Assembly: GCA_016717115.1 (NCBI GenBank)
Contig: JADKGE010000003.1
Span: forward strand, 434,001-498,000
Direction: 5' to 3'
From: Actinomycetota bacterium
GTDB lineage: Bacteria > Actinomycetota > Actinomycetes > S36-B12
Length of the DNA: 64,000 nucleotides
In this document: positions 58,801 to 64,000 of the stretch, piece after piece
Numbering within the stretch: position 1 is the stretch's first letter
How the letters are laid out: every line of letters starts with the position of its first letter
Made by a program: the position numbers and the translations under genes
Notes under the pieces: model-generated
Seen by the model: only the letters and a program-made list of their open reading frames with translations
Databases searched by the model: none
Told to the model about the DNA's origin: nothing

Positions 58801-61474
58801 CCGGGAATCCTTCGGGATCGCCCGTGACGATGCACTGGCGCTGCGGGACTACCCCACGCTGACCCATGTCGTCGGCTTCGTCCGTGAGCGGGCCACGAAC
58901 CTGCCCGCTGCCTCGTCGGCGGAGGCCGCGACGGAGGCCTCCGCCACTCCGGACATCCCCGTGCTGACCGGCAGTCTCGAGGCGGCGGATCTGATCGCCC
59001 GACGAGTCCCCGTGCCCGTGCTTCGCCCGGCGCTGGATCGGTGCCGCCCGACGGGAGTCACCCTGGACGAGACGGCCCGTGTCGTGGTGATGGCCGATCG
59101 TGGCGGCGTCGGCGACGCGCTGGCGGGGCAGCTGCGCAAGGCGGGTGTGGAGGTCCTTGTCATCGACGATGCCCCGGACGCGGCGGTGCTCGTCGAGCGT
59201 CTGTCGGAGTTCACCGCCAAGGCCCCGGCCACCGGCATCTACTGGCTGCCGGCGCTGGATGCGGAGGGTCCTATCGGCGAGCTCGATCTCGCGGCCTGGC
59301 ACGAGGCGCTTCGTGTCAGGGTGAAGCTCCTGTTCGTGACGATGCACGCGCTGGTGGACAGCGCCCCCTTCCTGGTGACGGCGACGCGGCTGGGGGGCCT
59401 GCACGGTTACGACCCGGCCGGCGCCGTCAACCCGATGGGCGGGGCCGTCACCGGCTTCGCGAAGGCCTACAGCCGGGAGGCGGCGGGCACCTTGGTGAAG
59501 GCGGTCGACCTGGCCGCGAGCCGCAAGACGGTGGCGCTGGCCGACCTGCTGATCGCCGAGACCCTGCGTGACCCCGGATGCGTCGAGGTCGGGTATGCGG
59601 GCGACGCGCGCTGGACCATCGGCCTGCAGGAGCAGCCGGCGGCCGACGGGCAACCCGGACTGGTTCTTGACGACTCGACCGTCTACATCGTCACGGGCGC
59701 GGCCGGCAGCATCGTGTCCGCCATCGTGGCCGACCTCGCGCGGGCGGGCGGGGGAGGGGTGTTCCACCTCCTCGACCTGGCGCCCGCGCCCGATCCGGCG
59801 GACGCCGACCTGGCGCACTACGCCGCCGACCGGGAGGGGCTGAAGGCCGAGCTCATCGCTCGGCACGCCGCAGCCGGTGAGAAGGTCACGCCCGTCGTCG
59901 TGGAACGCGAGCTCGCAGCCCTCGAGCGGGGCAGCGCCGCACTCGCCGCGATCGAGGCCGTGGCCGCTGCGGGGGGTCGGGCGGTCTACCACAGCGTCGA
60001 TCTCACCGACGTCGACGACGTCGCCGAGGTGGTGGCGCAGGCGGTCGAGGACTCGGGTCGCGTCGACGTCCTCGTACACGCTGCCGGCATCGAGATCAGC
60101 CGACGGATCGGCGTCAAGGAGCCCGCCGAGTTCGACCGGGTGCTCGGGGTGAAGAGCGACGGATGGTTCGCCCTCATGTCTGCTCTGAACGACACCCCGC
60201 TCGGGGCCGCCGTGGCCTTCAGCTCGGTGGCGGGCCGGTTCGGCAACCTCGGGCAGACCGACTACTCCGCGGCCAACGACCTGCTGTGCAAGCTGGTCTC
60301 GAACCTGCGCACCTCCCGTCCGGACACTCGTGGCATCGCCATCGACTGGACGGCATGGGGCGGGATCGGCATGGCCACGCGAGGGTCGATTCCGACGATG
60401 ATGGCAGCGGCCGGCATCGACATGCTGCCTCCGGAGGCGGGGATCGCCACGGTCCGACGCGAGCTGACGGCGGGCGGAACGCGCGACGAGATCGTCGTCG
60501 CCGGCCGGCTCGGGATGATGACGGCCGAGCTCGCGGACGACGGCGGACTCGACGTGGGCGCCATGGACGTCGACGGCGCGGGACCGATGATCGGGACCGT
60601 TCTCGGCATGGGCGTGCACAGCGGGCTGGTGGTGGAGACCACGCTGGATCCGAGCGAGCAGCCCTTCTTGGACGATCACCGAATCGACGGAACGGCGGTC
60701 CTGCCGGGCGTCATGGGCATCGAAGGGTTCGCCGAGCTCGCCGGCCTGGCGTTCCCCGATCGCCATGTGGTCGCGATCGAGGATGTCGACTTCCTGATGC
60801 CGCTGAAGTTCTACCGTAACCAGCCGAAAACCCTTCGACTGATCGCCACGTTCTCCTCGGATGTCGACGACGTGATCGCCGACTGCCGGCTCGAGGCCAG
60901 TCGCACGCTGGTCGGGCACGACGAGCCGGAGACGACGGTGCACTTCACGGGTCGGGTGCGGCTGGCTCCCGGCGCGGCCGAGCCGATGGAGGCACCGGCC
61001 GCGGGTGACCCGTCTGGCCCTGTCGTCGGCCGTGACGCGGTGTACGCCGTCTACTTCCACGGACCGGCCTTCCAGGTGCTCGATGCCGCATGGCGGTCTG
61101 ACGGCGCGACCGTGGGCCGATGGGCTGACGACCTGCCACCGGGGCATCTGCCCCACGACGGCGAGACGGTTGCGGTGCCGCGCCTGGTGGAGCTGTGCTT
61201 CCAGACGGCAGGGGTGGCCGGTCTGGCGGACTCCGGCGTGATGGCGTTGCCCGCGCATGTGGATCGCCTGGTTCTGCCCGCGCAGCCCGAGAACGGCGAC
61301 GGCCACCTCGTGGCGAGGGCGGTCCCCGGGACCGACGGGGCCGTCGATGCCGTCGTCGTCGACGGTGCCGGGCACGTGTACGCGCGGCTGGAGGGGTACC
61401 GCACCACCGCGGTGCCGGGCGGTCTCGACGACTCCCTGCTCGCCCCGTTGCGCACCCTCTCGGTGGCCGAATGA
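52868..61474 (+). CDS. Pfa-like secondary lipid synthase (KS-AT-KS-ACPx4-KR-DH)
   Basis: 2868 residues from ATG 52868 (GGAG eight bases upstream; GTG 52859 is an alternative). Domains in order: KS1 (about 6-470; Cys218 in DAACASAL, His in EGHGTST and NIGHLK); AT (600-900; Ser701 in GHSLGEY, SHAFHT typical of malonyl loading); KS2 (1010-1510; Cys1261 in NSACASTT, His in SHETYTPARGG and KGFTGHP); four ACPs (1611-2016); KR (nucleotide motif TGAAGSI at 2276, Tyr2466 in GQTDYSAAND); hotdog DH (HRIDGTAVLPG, His2604). The order resembles fused PfaA/PfaC pieces of PUFA synthases. No ER domain is seen. All four ACPs have DLGVDTVKQ, with Thr at the expected phosphopantetheine Ser. Coupled to the carboxylase by ATGA. 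Confidence 0.9.
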   Translation: MTEDYADRAVAIVGVGAVMPDAPDAASFWANITGGRYSITDIPAGRWDPELYYDPDPHAPEKTYSKIGAWVREFDWNPLAWKLPIPPLVSAAMDDGQKWAVACTRAALIDAGWPERPLDHERTAVILGNAMAGEKHYLTAMRIHFPEFARALEQSPSFAALPVQVRADMLAEAHDLFLAATPPITEDTMPGELANVIAGRIANVFDFRGPNFITDAACASALAAISAGVEGLLSHEFDAVLTGGIDRNMGASSFVKFCKIGALSATGTRPYADGADGFVMGEGAAVFLLKRVSDAERDGDRVYAVLRGIAGSSDGKGKGITAPNPVGQRLAVERAWRQAGLSPASATMVEGHGTSTRVGDVAEVDALMSVFGAAGAAPGSIALGSVKSNIGHLKAAAGADGLFKAVMSLHHKVLPPSLGFAAPNPNIDFAAGPFRVNTELREWPTPPSGVRSAGVSAFGFGGTNFHVVLEEHVPGRLRSPGPRTYAVGAVAAPSAAAVAPASPPNPPRGLLVVGDADQAAVAVRLAAVAKDAAIGVAPAPAPPAAADLSAPVRVAIDFADAADLADKAGKALAALKAGQPAVWRALRARGIFLGHGPAPRTAFLFTGQGSQYVNMLKELRATESIVADTFAEADRVMEPLLGRPLTDFIFIDADDPDAVTTLEQQLLQTEITQPAVLASDIAVHRLLATYGITPDMVMGHSLGEYAALVAAGSLSFASALEAVSARGHEMAALTMEDNGAMAAVFAPIAEIDRVVAAADGYVVVANVNSFSQAVIGGTTAAVTSVIDTFTQGGFTAVRIPVSHAFHTSIVAPVSAPLMDTLSRMDLRAPELPIVANVDGEFYPTGAAADAGMVDILGRQVASPVQFVHGLETLYDAGARVFVEVGPKRALHGFAEDVLSTVHDDAQALFTNHPKLGDIASFNQGLAGLYAAGLGAPAPAAAAPSVVVAPVPTPAPVPVAPTAGAPAAPTPSPGAAMTTDRYLELGHLFADFLDHGREIMGGGAPAGAGGPVTTEPVVVTGAALGLPGTERVFDDHNVARLLSGEQLIDLIPAKLRNKILSKNVTRLVKGEQGGRFESIDDPADVLKLAGRAGLLDMVEEFGIDPERDRALDTVTRLAIGAGFDALRDAGIPLVQHYRLTSLGTQLPSRWGLPEAMRDDTGVIFASAFPGMDAFADEMERHYTDLARRQQLEALRSLRARVTDAEPVAAELDHRIREIEALLAEDGYQFDRRFLFRVLSMGHSQFAEIIGARGPNTQVNSACASTTQAISLAEDWIRAGRCTRVVIVAGDDVTSDNLVEWIGAGFLASGAAATDAVVENAALPFDNRRHGMIMGMGAAGLVVESAPAARERGIQPICEVLATVTANSAFHGTRLDVEHIGSLMERLVVQAEGRGVRRHDIAPEMVFVSHETYTPARGGSAAAEINALRRVFGPDADRIVIANTKGFTGHPMGVGIEDVVAVKSLETGLIPPIPNFREIDPELGSLNLSTGGAYPVRFALRLAAGFGSQISMTLLRWTPMPDGAHREPTALGYGYRIVDSAAWTAWLRRMSGAQDPQLEVVQRRLRVIDGGRPAPVAAPAPVAQAAPVAPVVPVPPPMPPAPAPVVPAAPTVDPVVAEVLAVVSAKTGYPVEMLDLDLDLEADLGVDTVKQAEVFAAIRESFAIPRDDALALRDYPTLTHVVGFVRDRGTNLPAAPTAAAPVAASPVAVAPVSTAGPAEPSVDPVVAEVLAVVSAKTGYPVEMLDLDLDLEADLGVDTVKQAEVFAAIRESFAIPRDDALALRDYPTLTHVVGFVRERGTNLPAAPVAAAPVAAVAQAVAPVAAAPAPSSDPVVAEVLAVVSAKTGYPVEMLDLDLDLEADLGVDTVKQAEVFAAIRESFAIPRDDALALRDYPTLTHVVGFVRERGTNLPAAPVIEATVVAPVSAAGPAEPSGDPVVAEVLAVVSAKTGYPVEMLDLDLDLEADLGVDTVKQAEIFAAIRESFGIARDDALALRDYPTLTHVVGFVRERATNLPAASSAEAATEASATPDIPVLTGSLEAADLIARRVPVPVLRPALDRCRPTGVTLDETARVVVMADRGGVGDALAGQLRKAGVEVLVIDDAPDAAVLVERLSEFTAKAPATGIYWLPALDAEGPIGELDLAAWHEALRVRVKLLFVTMHALVDSAPFLVTATRLGGLHGYDPAGAVNPMGGAVTGFAKAYSREAAGTLVKAVDLAASRKTVALADLLIAETLRDPGCVEVGYAGDARWTIGLQEQPAADGQPGLVLDDSTVYIVTGAAGSIVSAIVADLARAGGGGVFHLLDLAPAPDPADADLAHYAADREGLKAELIARHAAAGEKVTPVVVERELAALERGSAALAAIEAVAAAGGRAVYHSVDLTDVDDVAEVVAQAVEDSGRVDVLVHAAGIEISRRIGVKEPAEFDRVLGVKSDGWFALMSALNDTPLGAAVAFSSVAGRFGNLGQTDYSAANDLLCKLVSNLRTSRPDTRGIAIDWTAWGGIGMATRGSIPTMMAAAGIDMLPPEAGIATVRRELTAGGTRDEIVVAGRLGMMTAELADDGGLDVGAMDVDGAGPMIGTVLGMGVHSGLVVETTLDPSEQPFLDDHRIDGTAVLPGVMGIEGFAELAGLAFPDRHVVAIEDVDFLMPLKFYRNQPKTLRLIATFSSDVDDVIADCRLEASRTLVGHDEPETTVHFTGRVRLAPGAAEPMEAPAAGDPSGPVVGRDAVYAVYFHGPAFQVLDAAWRSDGATVGRWADDLPPGHLPHDGETVAVPRLVELCFQTAGVAGLADSGVMALPAHVDRLVLPAQPENGDGHLVARAVPGTDGAVDAVVVDGAGHVYARLEGYRTTAVPGGLDDSLLAPLRTLSVAE
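57698..58915 (+). repeat. Four tandem ACP-coding repeats within the lipid synthase
   Basis: Units start at 57698, 58028, 58352 and 58664, with periods of 330, 324 and 312 bases. Each has a conserved core of about 240 bases and a variable Ala/Pro/Val-rich linker. Copies 1-3 are nearly identical at the DNA level, including third positions; copy 4 differs most in its last third (ESFGIARDD instead of ESFAIPRDD). Candidate attachment residues are Thr1646, Thr1756, Thr1864 and Thr1968. Tandem ACPs are typical of PUFA synthases, where copy number affects output. Confidence 0.92.
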
Positions 61475-64000
61475 GCGCCCCGGGCAACGCGTTCCACCGC
61501 CTTGCCATCCTGGGTCGAGGGCCGGCCGCGGTGCGGCTGCTGGACGCAATCGCCGAGATGGGGCCGACGCGTCCGACCACCATCGCCCTGTTCGTCGACG
61601 GTGACCACGGGTCGCGCTTCGTTCGGGAGGCGGACGAGTCGTACGGCCTGGGTCCGGTGCTGCGCGAGCTGTCCCGGGTCGAGGAGGCGCTTCGGGCGAC
61701 CCGCGCCGACGCGGTCTGGCTGGGGCACGGCGCGGGCCCGGTCTTCGCCGGCATCACCGAGCTGAGCCGCCGGCTGGGCCTCGTCCTCGTCGGACCGTCG
61801 CCAGAGGCGCTGGCACGCATCGGTGATCCGATCGTCGGGAAGCGGCTGGCGGAGGAGCTCGGCATCGCCACCGTGCCGTGGTCCGAGGGACGCGTCGAGG
61901 AGATGCAGAGCGCGCTCGGCTGGGCGGATCGGCTGGGCTACCCGCTGTTCGTGAAGGCGGCGGCGGGACGCGACGGCCGAGGCGTGCGGCGAGTCTCCTC
62001 GGCGGAGGACCTGTCCGACGCGTTCGAGGCAGCCCGGTCTGAGGCGGCCATGCTCTTCGGTGACTCACGCGTGTACCTGGAGCAGAAGGTGCCCGAGGCC
62101 CGGCACATCGGCGTGCAGGTCGTGGCCGATGGCACGGGCGTCGCCCGGGCGGCCGGGGTGTGCGAGTGCACGCTCCAGCGTCGCAACCGGACCATCGTGG
62201 AGGAGTCCGCGAACCACGCCCTGTCCGAGGCGCGTGCGGCGGAGTTGTGCGACGCGGCGGTGCGGTTCGCCGCAGCGGCGGGATTCACCGGTGTGGGGAC
62301 GGTGGAGTTCCTGGTCGGCGCGGACGAGTCGCCGGCGCTGTTCCTCGGCATGGATGCGCAGCCCGGCGCGGAGTACGGCGTCGCCGAGCTCGTCAGCGGT
62401 CTCGACCTCGTGAAGCTGGGCCTCCAGCTGGCCGCCGGCGACCATCTGGGCAGCCTGGTGCCGGAGCCGCATGGTCACGCTATGGCCGTGCGCCTGCGCG
62501 CCGAGGACCCGGAGAGAGGCTTCGTGCCCACACCGGGACGCATCCGCCATCTGCAGTTCCCGTCCGGTCCCGGAGTCCGGGTCGAGGCGGGTGTCCAAGA
62601 GGGCGACGTGGTGCCCACTGGGCTCGACCCCATTCTCGCCACCATCGTGGCCTGGGGTCAGGATCGCAGCGAGGCCCTCGCCCGGCTGGTCCGCGGACTT
62701 CGGCAGACGACGATCGTCATCGACGGCGGCGGCACCAACAAGGCCTTCCTCCTGGCCATGCTCACGCATCCCGACTTCCAGAACGGCCGGCTCGACACGG
62801 GATGGCTGGACCGGGGCATCGCCGATCGAACCCTCTTCCCGGCAGAGCATGCCGACGTCGCGCTGCTCCAGGCCGCAGTCGATGCCTACGCCACCGACCA
62901 CGGGCTTGCCCTGCGGGCCTTCTTCGCCTCCGCCGGGCGCGGTCGACCCGAGGCGCCGCGCCACCAGGGACACCGGATCACGTTCCGCTACCGCGGGCAG
63001 GAGGTGCCGCTGCGCGTTCTGCGGCTTGGCCCCCAGACCTTCCGGGTCGACACCGGCGCCCGTCGTCTCGACGTCACGGTCGTGGCCCGGAACGCCCTCG
63101 AGAGCATCCTCACCGTGGGCAACCGTCGCGTGCGCACGCTGTCGGTGGTCGACGGTCCGGTGCACGCGGTTGAGGTCGACGGGGTGACCCACACCTTCAC
63201 CCGTGAGGACGGCGGCAGCGTGCGGGCTCCTGCGCCGGGGGTCGTGCTGTCGCTGCCCGTGCAACCGGGCGATCGGGTGGCAGTCGGCGACACCGTGGCC
63301 GTGCTCGAGGCCATGAAGATGGAGACGGCGGTGGCCGCGCCGTTCGCCGGGCGAGTGCGCTCGGTGTCGACCATGGTGAACGCCCAGGTGTACTCGGGCC
63401 AGGCGCTGCTCGTCCTCGACCTGACCGACGAGGCGGCGGCAGCCGAGGTGACGCCCGGGCCGACCGCGCAGCAGATCGACCTGTCGCTGCCCGACCTCGA
63501 CGAGGGCGATCCCGAGCCCGCGCCCCCGGGCCTGATCCTCGACACGCTGCACGCCTACCTGCTCGGCTACGACACCGATCCCAAGGACATCCAGAGACTG
63601 GTGTCGAGGCCGGGCGGCCCGCTGGCCGACCTGCCCGTCGACGATCCTGATCTGCTTCAGCGCGAGGGCGAAGTGCTCGGGCTGTTCGCCGACCTGTGCG
63701 TGCTGTCTCGACGGCAGCACGAGGGTGACGAGGAGACGGCACTCGACCGGAGCCCGCAGGAGTACTTCGCCACCTACCTGCGCGCGCCCGGCCGAAGTCG
63801 AGAGACGCTGCCGGCCGCCTTCCTCGACCGCTTGCGCCGCGTTCTCGCGCGCTACGAGGTGCCAGGCATGGAGCCGTCGCCCGCTCTGGAGGAGGCGCTC
63901 CTGCGCATCTTCCGGGCCCAGCAGCGACTCGGCGAGGCGGTGCCCGTCGTCACCTCGCTGCTCGAGCGCGGCATCGTCAACCGCGATCGCACCATGCGCC
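61471..64000 (+). CDS. Multidomain biotin-dependent acyl-CoA carboxylase, first 843 residues (runs off right edge)
   Basis: ATG 61471 overlaps the synthase stop (ATGA). Residues 1-430 are biotin-carboxylase-like: LAILGRGPAAVRLLDAI, GDPIVGKRLAEELGI, FVKAAAGRDGRGVRRV and GVGTVEFLV. A biotinyl domain follows with EAMKMET, biotin Lys616. Beyond 660 a linker and helical region lead toward an expected carboxyltransferase outside the window. The core BC motif reads FLGMDAQPGAEYGV at 291-304 instead of the usual FxEMNxRxQVEHxV: Gly293, Asp295, Gln297 and Gly299 replace Glu, Asn, Arg and Gln, while Glu301 is kept. Expected role is malonyl-CoA supply, but activity of this BC form is uncertain. Confidence 0.8.
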   Translation, partial: MSAPGNAFHRLAILGRGPAAVRLLDAIAEMGPTRPTTIALFVDGDHGSRFVREADESYGLGPVLRELSRVEEALRATRADAVWLGHGAGPVFAGITELSRRLGLVLVGPSPEALARIGDPIVGKRLAEELGIATVPWSEGRVEEMQSALGWADRLGYPLFVKAAAGRDGRGVRRVSSAEDLSDAFEAARSEAAMLFGDSRVYLEQKVPEARHIGVQVVADGTGVARAAGVCECTLQRRNRTIVEESANHALSEARAAELCDAAVRFAAAAGFTGVGTVEFLVGADESPALFLGMDAQPGAEYGVAELVSGLDLVKLGLQLAAGDHLGSLVPEPHGHAMAVRLRAEDPERGFVPTPGRIRHLQFPSGPGVRVEAGVQEGDVVPTGLDPILATIVAWGQDRSEALARLVRGLRQTTIVIDGGGTNKAFLLAMLTHPDFQNGRLDTGWLDRGIADRTLFPAEHADVALLQAAVDAYATDHGLALRAFFASAGRGRPEAPRHQGHRITFRYRGQEVPLRVLRLGPQTFRVDTGARRLDVTVVARNALESILTVGNRRVRTLSVVDGPVHAVEVDGVTHTFTREDGGSVRAPAPGVVLSLPVQPGDRVAVGDTVAVLEAMKMETAVAAPFAGRVRSVSTMVNAQVYSGQALLVLDLTDEAAAAEVTPGPTAQQIDLSLPDLDEGDPEPAPPGLILDTLHAYLLGYDTDPKDIQRLVSRPGGPLADLPVDDPDLLQREGEVLGLFADLCVLSRRQHEGDEETALDRSPQEYFATYLRAPGRSRETLPAAFLDRLRRVLARYEVPGMEPSPALEEALLRIFRAQQRLGEAVPVVTSLLERGIVNRDRTMR

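Noticed and set aside
57698..58915. Regularly spaced repeats as a possible CRISPR-like array
   Set aside because: The repeat units are about 310-330 bases, fully coding, and encode ACP domains.
52484..61549. Two very long minus-strand open frames (about 930 and 1950 codons) opposite the lipid synthase
   Set aside because: They are antisense shadows created by high GC at third positions. Their translations are Arg/His/Gly-rich with no motifs, while the plus strand has complete catalytic domains.

Overview
The window is 64 kb of very GC-rich DNA with dense, mostly ATGA-coupled genes. It reads as an actinobacterial chromosome. Direct pointers are a mycothiol conjugate amidase (mca), a 13E12-type DUF222/HNH endonuclease, several actinobacteria-type small proteins (DUF4307, DUF3817, DUF4245, DUF6542), and the housekeeping run fumarase / glpX / DUF4245 / xseB / xseA / ispH / ychF. 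That order resembles Propionibacteriales (Nocardioides/Aeromicrobium-like), but the assignment is inference. No rRNA, tRNA, CRISPR array or insertion sequence was recognised, and no gap between genes exceeds 300 bases.

Layout. 1-6 kb: a VWA/AAA+ chaperone-like pair and DUF4307 on the minus strand, then a coupled plus-strand run (mca, small membrane protein, SURF1-like, PfkB kinase, DUF3817). 6-13 kb: DUF222/HNH, ung, a molybdate uptake operon (regulator, modA, modB, modC) and an NfeD/SPFH pair. 13-24 kb: AlkD-like, YdeI-like and TetR genes facing an NAD-dependent epimerase across a clear palindromic operator, a DrrAB-type exporter, GNAT, MATE, a DUF5995 gene broken by two stops, a frameshifted ltrA, and a glutaredoxin-thioredoxin reductase fusion. 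24-32 kb: amidase, C45-type acyltransferase, ATP-grasp ligase, HNH-like protein, methyltransferase, secreted protein, and a thioredoxin-domain (YyaL/DUF255) gene with an in-frame TAG. 32-47 kb: isoprenyl transferase, PIN-PhoH, a secreted lysozyme-like protein, fumarase, an amylosucrase coupled to an ABC exporter under a CRE-like operator, glpX, exonuclease VII, ispH and ychF.

47-51 kb is accessory in character: small stand-alone genes (DUF1801, DUF4287, cupin, DHFR-like, NUDIX, and a kinase-acetyltransferase fusion) follow ychF and are separated by degenerate copies of the ychF 3' end. This is the footprint expected if DNA was repeatedly inserted at the end of ychF.

51-64 kb (continuing off the right edge) is the most striking locus: an acyl-CoA dehydrogenase, a 2868-residue KS-AT-KS-ACPx4-KR-DH synthase related to polyunsaturated fatty acid (Pfa) synthases, and a coupled multidomain biotin-dependent carboxylase. 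A sensible reading is a secondary-lipid pathway in which the carboxylase supplies malonyl-CoA, the megasynthase builds the chain and the dehydrogenase tailors it. All four ACP copies carry Thr where the phosphopantetheine-bearing Ser is expected, and the carboxylase active site is non-canonical.
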